Below, piece after piece: positions 22,918-32,513 of a stretch of 64,000 bases of DNA; positions within the stretch are counted from its first letter, which is position 1; each line of letters opens with the position of its first letter. Location of the stretch: contig NZ_CP046600.1 of assembly GCF_018278905.1 (NCBI RefSeq), positions 1 to 64,000 on the forward strand. The letters run 5' to 3'. The notes beneath the pieces were generated by a model. That model saw only the letters and a program-made list of their open reading frames with translations, did no database searches and had not been told where the DNA came from. The stretch is from Mycobacterium spongiae (GTDB lineage Bacteria; Actinomycetota; Actinomycetes; Mycobacteriales; Mycobacteriaceae). The translations under genes were made by a program, and so were the position numbers.

Positions 22918-23385
22918 TCACGGGCGCAGCTCGATTGCCGTCTTGCCGATCCGAACCGGCATTCCGATAGGAACTCGTACCGCAGTCGTCACCTTCGCCC
23001 TGTCAAGGTAAGTGCCGTTGGTCGATCCTAAGTCTTCGACGTACCATTCGGAGCCGCGCTGCGACAGCCGTGCATGCCGTGTCGAGGCGTAGTCGTCGGT
23101 CAGCACCAGGGTCGAGTCATCGGCGCGCCCGATCAGCACCGGTTGGGAGGTCAACGTGATCCGCGCCCCTTTCAGTGCTCCGTCGGTCACCACCAGATAG
23201 CGCGCAACGTGCCTGCGCTGGCGTGACGGCAGCAGGCTGCCGGGCAATGCCAGGCTGCGGCGCACCATGACCGCGCCGGTGGGCGCATAGATGTCGGTCT
23301 TCAGGATCCGCAGAACAGACCAGATGAACACCCACAGCAGCATCAAAAATCCGGCACGCGTCAGTTGCAGTACCAACCCCTGCAT
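22918..23385 (-). CDS. fhaB: FHA-domain protein FhaB (FipA)
   Basis: A 155-residue phosphothreonine-reading protein. An N-terminal hydrophobic helix (GFLMLLWVFIWSVLRIL, about 12-28) anchors it; the FHA domain near 85-150 shows the core IGRADDSTLVLTDDYASTRH and the phosphopeptide-binding SxxH and NGT elements (DLGSTNGTYLDRAKV). In mycobacteria FhaB interacts with division and cell-wall proteins phosphorylated by PknA/PknB. It lies between fhaA and pstP in the same operon; 136 bases of noncoding DNA separate it from pstP. Confidence 0.94.
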   Translation of the reverse strand: MQGLVLQLTRAGFLMLLWVFIWSVLRILKTDIYAPTGAVMVRRSLALPGSLLPSRQRRHVARYLVVTDGALKGARITLTSQPVLIGRADDSTLVLTDDYASTRHARLSQRGSEWYVEDLGSTNGTYLDRAKVTTAVRVPIGMPVRIGKTAIELRP

Positions 23386-23508
23386 CTGGCGTCCTTTCCG
23401 TCCTGCGCTTGCTGTCCTCCGTCGGTGTTGCCGAGCCGATCAGCAAAGAAACGATACTTTGACGGTGGTCGGCGTCGGATCAAGCTCGGCAGCTTTGACC
23501 CCGTGTGT

Positions 23509-25206
23509 TCAGTGAATGCGAACGATGATCTCCGAATGCCCCAAGCGGATGACGTCGCCATCGGCCAACTGCCACTCCTGCACGGGTGCGTTGTTGACGG
23601 TGGTGCCGTTGGTGGAGTTCAGGTCCGCCAGCAGCGCGGCCTGTCCATCCCAGCGAATTTCCAAGTGACGGCGTGACACGCCCGTGTCGGGCAATCGGAA
23701 CTGCGCGTCCTGGCCCCGACCGACGATGTTCGAACCCTCACGGAGCTGGTACGTTCGGCCGCTGCCGTCATCGAGCTGCAGGGTGACCGCAGCTGCGGCG
23801 GACCCGTAGCCGCCGTAGCTGCCGTAGCCGCCGCCCGAAGGCTGGCCGTACTCAGGTCCGCTGGGTTGGCCGTAGTCGGGTCCGCTGGGTTGGCCGTAGT
23901 CGGGTCCGCTGGGTTGGCCGTAGTCGGGTCCGCTGGGTTGGCCGTAGTCGGGTCCGCTGGGCTGGCCGTATTCAGGTGCGCTGGGCTGGCCGTAGTCGTA
24001 CTCGCGGCCGGCGGGCTCGGCATAGCCGCCGGCAGGTGGTGGGTATCCGGTGCTCGGCGCTGCGTCGGCGTAGCGGGTGTAGTCCCCCTGGCCGTAATCT
24101 TGCCGGCCGTATCCCGGCGCGTCCTGCTGGTAGCCCTGGTCGTACCCGCCTTGTTCGGGGTAAGCCGGTCGCTGCTCGGGGGGACCTTGGGGTGGGTAGC
24201 CGCCGCCCTCATCCTGGCGAGTCGGACCACGAAATTGCTGACCCAGCTGTCCCGGCTCTCCGTAGCCGCCGTAGCCGGGCTGCCCGCCGCCAGGCGGCGG
24301 TCCGTAGCCGCCCTGCTGGTAGCCCTGCTCGTAGCCAGGAGCGCCATACCCCGGGGGAGGTCCAGCCGGAGCTGGCGGACGCTGCTCATACGACGGCGGA
24401 GGCTCATACGACGGCGGAGGATAGCCACCCTGGCCCGGGTCGGCATAGCCGCCCTGACCTGGATCTTGGTACCCCCGTGCGTCGGGATAGCCGCCTTGGC
24501 CTGGGTCTTGGTACCCGCGCGCGTCGGGGTACCCGGCCTGATCCGGGTGACGCGGCGGCGGGTAGCCGGGCGGGGGTGGGTAGCCGCCGGCCTCGGGCCG
24601 GTAGCCCCCACGGGGGTCGGGTCCGCTCTGGGGATCCGACCCAGCACGCGGATCCTGTTGCGGGGGCGCGTAGCGCTCCTCGTAATAGTCGTCGGGCCGC
24701 CCCTGCCCCTGACCGCCCTGGTAGCTCGAATTGTCACTCATCGGTGGTACTCCTGGTTCTGCGTCAAACGCATCTTCTGATTGTGGCTGGGCGGAATTGC
24801 TGACCGTCGGGTGGGGCTCGATGTCGGGGTTAACAGCCCCGCGGGCGCGGAACTGGCCAATGTGCAGGTTCGACGAAGGTTCGAACCGGACGACCACATC
24901 ACCATACGTTTGCCACCCCTGTTCTTGGATATGGTCCGCCAAGTGCTGAGCAAAAGCGCTCGACGTGAACTCCGGGTCGGTGCCCAACTTCTCAGAGTCG
25001 CTCACACTGAGCGTAATGATGTATTCGTTGGGTGCCAAAAGGCGATCACCCTGCAGCGCCTTGACACCGTCGGCGGCTTCGCGACGCAGCGCGGCTTCGA
25101 TTTCTTGCGGGACGATGGATCCGCCGAACACCCGGGCAAACGCGTCCCCGACGGTCGACTCCAGTTTGCGCTCAATGCGCCGGACGAGCCCCTTCTGGCT
25201 ACTCAT
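23509..25206 (-). CDS. fhaA: FHA-domain protein FhaA with repeat-rich linker
   Basis: Phosphothreonine-reading adaptor (565 residues; about 527 in M. tuberculosis) that binds phosphorylated MviN and other cell-wall factors. It has an N-terminal DUF3662 domain (starts MSSQKGLVRRIERKLES), a Gly/Tyr/Pro/Gln-rich linker (about 150-470) and a C-terminal FHA domain with GRGQDAQFRLPDTGVSRRH and LNSTNGTTVNN. The extra length sits in the linker, which includes eight-residue DYGQPSGP repeats. ATG start at 25206. First gene of the signalling operon and divergent from tRNA-Leu. Confidence 0.95.
   Translation of the reverse strand: MSSQKGLVRRIERKLESTVGDAFARVFGGSIVPQEIEAALRREAADGVKALQGDRLLAPNEYIITLSVSDSEKLGTDPEFTSSAFAQHLADHIQEQGWQTYGDVVVRFEPSSNLHIGQFRARGAVNPDIEPHPTVSNSAQPQSEDAFDAEPGVPPMSDNSSYQGGQGQGRPDDYYEERYAPPQQDPRAGSDPQSGPDPRGGYRPEAGGYPPPPGYPPPRHPDQAGYPDARGYQDPGQGGYPDARGYQDPGQGGYADPGQGGYPPPSYEPPPSYEQRPPAPAGPPPGYGAPGYEQGYQQGGYGPPPGGGQPGYGGYGEPGQLGQQFRGPTRQDEGGGYPPQGPPEQRPAYPEQGGYDQGYQQDAPGYGRQDYGQGDYTRYADAAPSTGYPPPAGGYAEPAGREYDYGQPSAPEYGQPSGPDYGQPSGPDYGQPSGPDYGQPSGPDYGQPSGPEYGQPSGGGYGSYGGYGSAAAAVTLQLDDGSGRTYQLREGSNIVGRGQDAQFRLPDTGVSRRHLEIRWDGQAALLADLNSTNGTTVNNAPVQEWQLADGDVIRLGHSEIIVRIH
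23840..23999. repeat. 24-bp tandem repeat encoding DYGQPSGP units inside fhaA
   Basis: About six head-to-tail 24-base units (core gggttggccgtagtcgggtc on the plus strand); the middle four are identical and the outer ones diverge by a few bases. They encode eight-residue repeats in the FhaA linker, in frame, so copy-number change would alter linker length without breaking the gene. This is a candidate VNTR. Confidence 0.88.
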
Positions 25207-25490
25207 CTTGCTGCGCTCGCCTCACAGTTCTTCTACGTTTCTGCTAGGTCGTCTCTTCTAGGTCGTCGACGCAAGGCAAACGACTCGCCCGCGTGTGTTG
25301 GTCAACCAAGCATGGTATCGGGATACGGCGGCGGTACGGCACCGTGAGAATCGTGAGAATTGCATTGAGACTGTTCAGAGATCTTTACGAAGCAGAGTCC
25401 GCAAGCCCAGGACCCTGATTCGCCCGCCGGCGCCCGACGCGGAGGTTGGGACACATGGCTACTACAGTGATATGGTCCTCCGGTTGTTTC

Positions 25491-25573
25491 GGGCGAGTGG
25501 CGGAATGGCAGACGCGCTGGCTTCAGGTGCCAGTGTCCTTCGGGACGTGGGGGTTCAAGTCCCCCTTCGCCCA
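25491..25573 (+). tRNA. leuT: tRNA-Leu (CAG anticodon)
   Basis: An 83-nt class II tRNA: acceptor gggcgag pairs with ttcgccc, the anticodon loop reads ttCAGgt, the long variable arm is tgtccttcgggacg, and the T-arm is gggggttcaagtccccc. Same position as leuT in M. tuberculosis, downstream of divergent fhaA. Accessory DNA begins right after it, making it a plausible integration landmark. Confidence 0.97.
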
Positions 25574-25763
25574 CCGCGAGTGGTTCACCAACTGCGAGCA
25601 CCTCTATGTTTGGTGGGGTTGTTGTGCCCTAGACGTCTGGTTGGCGGGTTTGGGGACTTCGGTCGTTACGTCCCCGCTCTGGGGCCCGCGGGGGATTCCG
25701 GCGCATCGACGAATCCTGGCGTCGGCGGACGCGGTCTACCTACACTCCACCGGTGTGAGCTAG

Positions 25764-26383
25764 AAGGCGGCGCAGCAGGACACCATAGCCTCGCGGCAGC
25801 TGCTCAAGCTCGCCCTCGACGGCGATATCAGCGATTGCAGGCGCTGCGATGGGATGAACATCTCGGGCGCCACTGCCTCCGCGCCGGGCCATGGCAGCTT
25901 GAGTTCACCGGTGGCACTGGTCGGGCAGAGCCTCTGAGAGAAGTACATGGAGAGCCAGATCCCGTTTATCGCCGGCAGTGGTGAGTTGATCGATGAGAGC
26001 ATCAGGCGTGCGGGTCGTGAGGAGGCGGAGTTGTTCATCAGCAACGTGGTCTACTGCGGGCGTCCTATGAGCACGAGAACGTCAATTGCTCCCCGTTTCT
26101 GCACCGCGAACTCGAAACTGTCCGGCCCCGGTTGGTGATCACGCTGGGGCGTGACGCCGACCGCGTATTGGAGTTCTTCTATCCGCGGGCGGGGGTGTCG
26201 CCGAAGCCGTTCGAACCTCAGCGCGGTCGCCTCCCGCAGGGTGTCTCGTACATCCTCAATGCCACGCACCCCTCGTGTATAAAACGCCAGTATGAGCAGT
26301 TGCGCGAAGATGAATACGTGGCGGAGCTGGCCGCGGCCATTCGGTGGGGCTTCGGTCGTGTGCCCTCGAATGGAAGCGAGTAG
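25764..26383 (+). pseudogene. Broken uracil-DNA glycosylase-like gene (family 4-like)
   Basis: Read through two lesions, the frame resembles an iron-sulfur uracil-DNA glycosylase: DCRRCDGMN (Cys pair), VALVGQSL, then IPFIAGSGELIDESIRRAG, ELFISNVVYCG, a further Cys region NCSPFLHRELETVRP, LVITLGRDADRVLEF and the C-terminal NATHPSC. An in-frame TGA at 25935-25937 interrupts the glycine-rich motif and a one-base deletion near 26065 shifts the frame. No good start codon is visible. The family would excise uracil from DNA; this copy should be inactive unless the lesions are sequencing errors. Assignment is by motif order only. Confidence 0.6.
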
Positions 26384-26475
26384 CGGCCACAGTCGGCTGC
26401 ATCCTCCGCACTTGTCGGCCCAGCCGGATATAAGGTTCCGTTCAGTTCAAGACCATGAGTCGAGGGGGCGTACCC

Positions 26476-27933
26476 GTGATCACCGGTGAGTTGAAGAGCG
26501 AGGTCGACCGGGTCTGGGACGCGTTCTGGTCCGGTGGCATCGCCAACCCTCTGGAGGTCATCGAGCAGATCACCTACTTGCTGTTCATCCGTCGCCTGGA
26601 TGATCTGGAGACACTCGCTGAGAGGAAAGCACGGACGACTGGCAAGGCCGAGGGCATGCGGTTCAGCACCGATCAGCAGGATCTGCGGTGGTCGCGGTTC
26701 AAGAATGAGGAGCCGGCGGTCATGTTCGCGACGGTCGGGGAGAAGGTGTTCCCGTTCTTGCGGGCTCTGGGGGGTGACGGCTCGACCTACGCCGAGCACA
26801 TGAAGGGTGCCCGGTTCACCATCCCGACCGCGCAGCTGTTGTCGCGGGTGGTTGATCTGCTGGATGAGATCCCAATGGCTGACCGCGATACCAACGGCGA
26901 TCTTTACGAGTATATGTTGTCCAAGATCGCCAGCGCGGGCCAGAACGGTCAGTTCCGAACGCCGCGCCACATCATCAAACTGATAATCGAGATGACCGCG
27001 CCGCAGCCAGTCGATGAGATCTGCGACCCTGCCGCTGGCACCGCGGGCTTCTTGGTGGCAGCCTCCGAGTACATCCGCGAACGATACCCATCAGCGCTGT
27101 CTGATGCCGCGCAGCGGAAGCATTTCCATACCAGCATGTTCCACGGGTACGACTTCGATAACACCATGCTGAGGATTGCGAGCATGAACATGCTGATGCA
27201 CGGAATCGAGGCCCCGGACATCCGCTATCGCGACTCGCTGTCGGAAGGCGCAAGCGAGGATACCGAGAAGTACACTTTGATCTTGGCCAACCCGCCTTTT
27301 GCCGGGTCGTTGGACTACGAGTCGACATCCAAGGATCTGCAGCGGGTCGTCAAGACCAAGAAGACCGAGCTGCTGTTCGTGGCCTTGTTCTTGAAGTTGT
27401 TAAAGCCTGGTGGGCGCGCGGCGGTGATCGTTCCCGATGGAGTGCTGTTCGGGTCGTCAAAGGCGCACAAGGATCTTCGCCGAATGTTGGTTGAAGGCCA
27501 GAAGCTCGACGGGGTTGTGAAACTGCCGTCCGGTGTGTTCAAGCCTTATGCGGGCGTGTCTACGGCGATCCTGCTTCTTACCAAGACAAACTCCGGTGGA
27601 ACGGACAACGTTTGGTTCTACGACGTGACCGCAGACGGGTTCTCGCTGGACGACAAACGAAATCCCGTCGAGGCCAATGACCTTCCAGAAGTGTTGGAAC
27701 GATGGGGAGAAAGAACCGGCTCAGAACTTGATCGCGCGCGCACCGAGCAGTCGTTCTGCGTATCGAAGGAAGACATCGTTGCGCAGGGATATGACCTTTC
27801 GTTGAACCGATATAGGGAGATCGTTTACGACGAAGCTGAGCATAGGCGGCCGTCGGAGATCATCGCTGAGATCGAGACGTTGGAGTCGGAAATCACCGCC
27901 GAGCTAGCCGAGTTGAAGGCAATGCTGTCGTGA
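26476..27933 (+). CDS. hsdM: Type I restriction-modification DNA methyltransferase subunit
   Basis: N6-adenine methyltransferase of a type I system; with HsdS it protects host DNA, and with HsdR it forms the restriction complex. The 485-residue product has an N-terminal HsdM domain (ITGELKSEVDRVWDAFW onward), SAM-binding motif I DPAAGTAGFLVA near residue 184 and catalytic motif IV NPPF near 272. GTG 26476 is chosen because gaggggg lies eight bases upstream; an ATG at 26455 would add seven residues. Overlaps hsdS by four bases (GTGA). First gene of an intact three-gene operon. Confidence 0.93.
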   Translation: MITGELKSEVDRVWDAFWSGGIANPLEVIEQITYLLFIRRLDDLETLAERKARTTGKAEGMRFSTDQQDLRWSRFKNEEPAVMFATVGEKVFPFLRALGGDGSTYAEHMKGARFTIPTAQLLSRVVDLLDEIPMADRDTNGDLYEYMLSKIASAGQNGQFRTPRHIIKLIIEMTAPQPVDEICDPAAGTAGFLVAASEYIRERYPSALSDAAQRKHFHTSMFHGYDFDNTMLRIASMNMLMHGIEAPDIRYRDSLSEGASEDTEKYTLILANPPFAGSLDYESTSKDLQRVVKTKKTELLFVALFLKLLKPGGRAAVIVPDGVLFGSSKAHKDLRRMLVEGQKLDGVVKLPSGVFKPYAGVSTAILLLTKTNSGGTDNVWFYDVTADGFSLDDKRNPVEANDLPEVLERWGERTGSELDRARTEQSFCVSKEDIVAQGYDLSLNRYREIVYDEAEHRRPSEIIAEIETLESEITAELAELKAMLS

Positions 27934-29090
27934 GGACCGTTGAGCTGGGCCAACTCATCGAGCCAGCGGTTGTGCGCAAAGCAGGGAGCGGCGAGTTCCC
28001 AGTCTTGTCCATGACGATGCATTCGGGCTTAGTCGATCAATCGGTGAAGTTCAACAAGCGCGTTGCGAGCGCAGACACGACAGACTACAAGGTGATCGAG
28101 CGTGGGCAGTTGGTCGTGGGATTTCCCATCGATGAAGGCGTACTTGACTTTCAGAATTCCTACGACGAGGCAATCGTCAGTCCGGCCTATGGGGTGTGGC
28201 AGCTTCGGAGTTCGGAGAGTGCAGACAGTTCCTACTTAGCGAGGTTCCTTCGGTCGCCCCGCGCATTGTCGTATTACAAGGCAAAGCTTCGGGGCAGCAC
28301 GGCACGCCGTAGATCGCTGCCCAAGGGGGTGTTCTTGGAACTCAAGGTTCCACTTCCAACAATAGAAGAGCAACGGCGCGTGGCCGTAATTCTCGATCAC
28401 GTCGATGCTCTCCGCTTTAGACGCCGCCAGGTGATGACAAGGCTAAATGACCTTAAGCAATCGATCTTCATCAACGCATTCGGTGACCCGGCTCGAAATC
28501 CAAGAGGTCTGCCCATGGGTACGGTGGGTGACCTTGTCGCATCCGCGGATTACGGCACAAGTGAAAAGAGTTCCCTTACTGGTGATATTGCCGTTTTGAG
28601 GATGAACAACATCACTTATGGCGGGGATGTCGATCTCAGAGATCTGAAGTACATGACGCTACCGAGGGGCAAGTTCGACAGGTACACTGTCCGGTCAGGT
28701 GACGTACTGTTCAATCGGACGAACAGTGCCGAGCTAGTCGGAAAGACGGCGGTCTATCGTGATTCAGATCCGATTGCATATGCCGGGTATCTCGTGCGGC
28801 TGCGCGTCGATGAGCATCACCAACCGGACTATCTGTCCGGAGTGCTCAACTCAGGTTATGGCAAGGCGACTTTGCGGGGAATGTGTAAGCGCATCGTCGG
28901 CATGGCAAATATAAACGCCAGAGAGGTTCAAACCATTCGGGTGCCAATTCCGAGCTCTGCCGATCAAGAGGCATATGCACACCACTTAGCTGCTGTTCGT
29001 CGCCAGCTGGCCGATCAAGCGAATGGGCTGTTGAAGCTCGAAGAACTGTTCGCCTCCCTCCAGTCCCGCGCGTTCTCCGGTCAGCTGTGA
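27930..29090 (+). CDS. hsdS: Type I restriction-modification specificity subunit
   Basis: Reads the bipartite DNA target for the methyltransferase and restriction complexes. The 386-residue protein has two target-recognition domains, each followed by a conserved helical spacer: the first ends in VPLPTIEEQRRVAVILDHVDALR (quoted only in part: EEQRRVAVILDHVDALR, near 150-166), the second in VPIPSSADQEAYAHHLAAVR (near 345-364). The GTG start overlaps the hsdM stop. By eye, base composition is richer in A/T than the neighbours, consistent with acquired DNA. The target sequence cannot be predicted from this alone. Confidence 0.92.
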   Translation: MRTVELGQLIEPAVVRKAGSGEFPVLSMTMHSGLVDQSVKFNKRVASADTTDYKVIERGQLVVGFPIDEGVLDFQNSYDEAIVSPAYGVWQLRSSESADSSYLARFLRSPRALSYYKAKLRGSTARRRSLPKGVFLELKVPLPTIEEQRRVAVILDHVDALRFRRRQVMTRLNDLKQSIFINAFGDPARNPRGLPMGTVGDLVASADYGTSEKSSLTGDIAVLRMNNITYGGDVDLRDLKYMTLPRGKFDRYTVRSGDVLFNRTNSAELVGKTAVYRDSDPIAYAGYLVRLRVDEHHQPDYLSGVLNSGYGKATLRGMCKRIVGMANINAREVQTIRVPIPSSADQEAYAHHLAAVRRQLADQANGLLKLEELFASLQSRAFSGQL

Positions 29091-29099
29091 GGTAGCGCC

Positions 29100-32000
29100 A
29101 TGTCCAACTTCGCCTTCCTGCACGCAATCGGTTGGCTGGAGATGCACACCGATTGTGCTCGGGCGGAAAGCTATGCCACCAGCGACCCACGCTCGGCGTG
29201 CTTCTATAGCCGCCGGACCGTCGAGCTGCTGGTCGACTATCTGTACGACGTTCTGGCGCTGCCGATTCCGTACAAGAACAATCTGGCCGCCAAGATCAAC
29301 GATCCGAAGGTCAAGTCGAAGGTCGGTGTCGGGATCGCGACCAAGCTGAACCTGATCCGCAAGCTGGGCAATACTGCTGTCCACGGTGTGCACCCCATCC
29401 CGCCGCGGGCCGCTTTGGATACGTTGCGTGAGCTGCACCACGTGATGCTGTGGGCCGCCTTCCGGTATTCGACCAAGCCGCAAGCGGTTCCGATGAAGGC
29501 CGCCTTCGATCCGAAGATCGCGGCCCAGGCGGCACCGCTAACCCGGCAGGAGGTCGCTCAACTGGCGGCGAAGTTCGCCGCCCAGGACGAAGCTCACGCC
29601 AAGGCCCTGGCCGAGAAGGACGAGCTGGCAGCGCAGAAGGACGCCGAGATCGCGGAACTGCGGGAGGCGGTCAAGAAAGCCCAAGCCGCCAACCAGCAGA
29701 ACGACGACCGCGACTACAACGAGGCCGACACTCGGGATCGGTTCATCGACGTGATGCTGGCCGAAGCCGGCTGGCCCCTCGCCGAGACTAAGGACCGCGA
29801 GTATCCGATCACTGGCATGCCCAGCCCGGACGGCAAGGGCTTCGTCGACTACGTGTTGTGGGGCCAGGACGGCCTGCCGCTGGCTATTGTGGAGGCCAAG
29901 CGAACCACCAGGAGCCCGCAGGTCGGTCAGCAGCAGGCCAAACTGTATGCCGACTGCCTCGAGCAGATGACGGGCCGCCGCCCGGTCATCTTCTATACCA
30001 ATGGGTTTGAGCACTGGATTTGGGATGACGCCGGCGGCTACCCGCCGCGGGAGGTTCGGGGTTTCTACAGTCGCGACGAGCTGGAGCTGTTGGTCCAGCG
30101 CCGCGACACCCGCAAACCGCTGACCGATATGCCGATCGACTCGGCCATTGTGGAGCGCCACTATCAGCACCGCGCCATCCGCGCGATCGACGACGCCTTC
30201 ACCGGCAAGCAACGTGAAGCCCTGCTGGTGATGGCCACCGGGTCGGGCAAGACCCGCACGGTCATCGCGCTGGTGAAGCAGCTGATGGAGGCCAACTGGG
30301 TCAAACGGGTCCTGTTCCTGGCTGACCGCACCGCCCTGGTCACCCAGGCCGCGAACGCGTTCAAGGCGCATCTGCCCGATGCCACCACCGTGAACCTGGT
30401 GACTGAGAAGATCACCGACGGCCGGGTGTACGTGTGTACCTACCCGACGATGATGAACCTCATCGACGACACCGACTCCGGCACTAGGAGATTCGGGCCC
30501 GGCTACTTCGACCTCGTCGTCATCGACGAAGCCCACCGCTCCGTCTACCAAAAGTACCGGGCCATCTTCGACTGGTACGACTCACTGCTCGTCGGGCTAA
30601 CCGCCACCCCCAAAGACGAAGTCGACCACAACACCTACCGACTGTTCCACCTTGAAGACGGAGTGCCCACCGACGCCTACAGCCTCGACGACGCCGTCAA
30701 GGAAGGCTTCCTGGTTCCCGCGGTCGGGATCTCCGTCGGCACCAAGTTCCTCCGGCAAGGCATCCGCTACGCCGACCTGTCCGAAGAGGAGAAAGACGAC
30801 TGGGACGCCCTCGATTGGGGTGAGGGTGATCCGCCCGATGAGGTGAGTTCCGAGGAGATCAACCGGTTCCTGTTCAACGAGGACACCGTCGACAAGGTGC
30901 TCGCCGAACTGCTTAGCAAGGGCCACCGGGTCGCTGAAGGGGACCGGCTGGGCAAGACCATCATCTTCGCCAAGAACAAGGATCACGCCGAGTTCATTGC
31001 GCGGCGTTTCGACATCCAATACCCGCAGTACGCAGGCCAGTTCGCCCGGGTCATCACCCACGGATTGAGCTACGCGCAATCGCTGATCGACGACTTTTCC
31101 GTCACCGAGAAGGCCCCGCACATCGCGATCTCGGTTGACATGCTCGACACCGGTATCGATGTCCCTGACGTCGTCAACCTCGTTTTCTTCAAACTGGTGC
31201 GCTCCAAGACGAAGTTCTGGCAGATGATCGGCCGCGGCACCCGCCTGCGCCCTGACCTGTTCGGTCCCGGCCTGGACAAGGCGAACTTCTACGTCTTCGA
31301 CTTCTGCGGCAACCTCGAATACTTCAGCCAAGACCTCCCCGGCTCCGAAGGCTCCTTGCAGAAATCGCTGAACCAGCGGCTGTTCGAAACCCGGCTCGGG
31401 CTGATCACCGCCATCGACTCCGCCTGGCCGGCGAAGAACCCCGAGCCATCCGAGGGGCAGGGCACCGAAACCGAACGCGGACTCCGGGTCGACATCGCGT
31501 GGTCACTGCACCAAACCGTCGCCGGGATGAACCTCGAGAATTTCCTCGTCCGCCCGCACCGCAAGTTGGTTGAGCAGTATGCGGAATGGCCGGTCTGGAG
31601 TGCGCTGACCCCGGAGGCCGCCGGTGATGTGGGCGAGCAGTTGGCCGGGCTGCCCTCGGCGTTCAAAGACGAGGACGAGGACGCCAAACGCTTCGACATG
31701 CTAATCCTGCGCCGCCAGCTCGCCCAGCTGGAGGGCGATGACGTCGCCGCGGAACGCCTGCGGAAGCAGGTCCAGAACATTGCCACCCTACTGTTGAGCC
31801 AGACGGCGATCCCTTCCGTTGCTGCACAACAGGTCCTGCTTGACGAAGTTGGTAGCGACGAGTGGTGGGTCGATGTCACGCTACCCATGCTCGAATCGGT
31901 CCGGCGCAAGCTGCGCGGCCTGCTGCGATTCCTGGAGAAAGCCAAGAAGGTGGTTGTCTACGCCGACTTCGCCGACGAACTCAGCGGAGCCACCCTCGTC

Positions 32001-32513
32001 GACCTGCCCGGCATTACCCCTGGGACGAACTGGGAGCGGTTCCATGCCAAGGCAAGGGCCTGCCTCAAGCAGCAACAGGATCATGTGGCCCTTCAGCGGT
32101 TACGCCGAAACAAGCCGCTGACGTCGGACGACCTCGATGCGTTGGAGCGCATGCTCATTGACAACGGAGTTGGGGAACAAGCCGATATTGACTTTGTTCG
32201 AGAGCAGTCGCGCGGGCTGGGGCTGTTCGTGCGCTCGCTGGTCGGTTTGGACCGCGAAGCTGCCGCCGAAGCGTTCGGGACCTACCTCGACGGGACTCGG
32301 TTCAACGCTGACCAGATCCGGTTCGTCAACCTCATCGTTACCGAACTCACCGCCAACGGGGTAGTGGAACCGGCGCGACTGTACGAGTCGCCCTACATCG
32401 ACCACGCACCGACCGGGCCGGACGATGTGTTCTGCGAGAGCGACGTAGACAGCATCATTTCGATACTTAACACTGTGCGAGACAACGCGGCTCCGGAGGG
32501 CGGGGCCGCGTGA
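29100..32513 (+). CDS. hsdR: Type I restriction endonuclease subunit with N-terminal DUF4145-like domain
   Basis: Translocase-nuclease subunit of the type I complex, 1137 residues. Order of domains: an N-terminal DUF4145-like helical region (SACFYSRRTVELLVDYLYDV, about 30-115); a charged coiled coil (about 155-200); a PD-(D/E)xK nuclease core (FVDYVLWGQDGLPLAIVEAK, with E-A-K near 263-265); a superfamily 2 helicase with Walker A ATGSGKTRT (near 378) and DEAH box VVIDEAHRS (near 474), then motif VI IGRGTRLRPD; and a C-terminal type I helical domain. ATG 29100 follows hsdS by nine bases with gaggtag upstream. All catalytic motifs look intact. Confidence 0.93.
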   Translation: MSNFAFLHAIGWLEMHTDCARAESYATSDPRSACFYSRRTVELLVDYLYDVLALPIPYKNNLAAKINDPKVKSKVGVGIATKLNLIRKLGNTAVHGVHPIPPRAALDTLRELHHVMLWAAFRYSTKPQAVPMKAAFDPKIAAQAAPLTRQEVAQLAAKFAAQDEAHAKALAEKDELAAQKDAEIAELREAVKKAQAANQQNDDRDYNEADTRDRFIDVMLAEAGWPLAETKDREYPITGMPSPDGKGFVDYVLWGQDGLPLAIVEAKRTTRSPQVGQQQAKLYADCLEQMTGRRPVIFYTNGFEHWIWDDAGGYPPREVRGFYSRDELELLVQRRDTRKPLTDMPIDSAIVERHYQHRAIRAIDDAFTGKQREALLVMATGSGKTRTVIALVKQLMEANWVKRVLFLADRTALVTQAANAFKAHLPDATTVNLVTEKITDGRVYVCTYPTMMNLIDDTDSGTRRFGPGYFDLVVIDEAHRSVYQKYRAIFDWYDSLLVGLTATPKDEVDHNTYRLFHLEDGVPTDAYSLDDAVKEGFLVPAVGISVGTKFLRQGIRYADLSEEEKDDWDALDWGEGDPPDEVSSEEINRFLFNEDTVDKVLAELLSKGHRVAEGDRLGKTIIFAKNKDHAEFIARRFDIQYPQYAGQFARVITHGLSYAQSLIDDFSVTEKAPHIAISVDMLDTGIDVPDVVNLVFFKLVRSKTKFWQMIGRGTRLRPDLFGPGLDKANFYVFDFCGNLEYFSQDLPGSEGSLQKSLNQRLFETRLGLITAIDSAWPAKNPEPSEGQGTETERGLRVDIAWSLHQTVAGMNLENFLVRPHRKLVEQYAEWPVWSALTPEAAGDVGEQLAGLPSAFKDEDEDAKRFDMLILRRQLAQLEGDDVAAERLRKQVQNIATLLLSQTAIPSVAAQQVLLDEVGSDEWWVDVTLPMLESVRRKLRGLLRFLEKAKKVVVYADFADELSGATLVDLPGITPGTNWERFHAKARACLKQQQDHVALQRLRRNKPLTSDDLDALERMLIDNGVGEQADIDFVREQSRGLGLFVRSLVGLDREAAAEAFGTYLDGTRFNADQIRFVNLIVTELTANGVVEPARLYESPYIDHAPTGPDDVFCESDVDSIISILNTVRDNAAPEGGAA

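Noticed and set aside
23840..23999. Possible CRISPR array from regular repeats
   Set aside because: Units are contiguous 24-mers without unique spacers and lie in frame within fhaA.
23866..24780. Plus-strand ORF with repeated AVVGSAGL units, resembling a repeat membrane protein
   Set aside because: It is the reverse reading of the fhaA repeat linker; the minus-strand FHA domain and start are clear.
25295..25984. 229-codon plus-strand ORF spanning tRNA-Leu
   Set aside because: It reads through a functional tRNA gene and out of frame with the glycosylase-like motifs downstream.
29538..31331. Two long minus-strand ORFs opposite hsdR
   Set aside because: Both are reverse-frame shadows; the plus-strand HsdR motifs are unambiguous.
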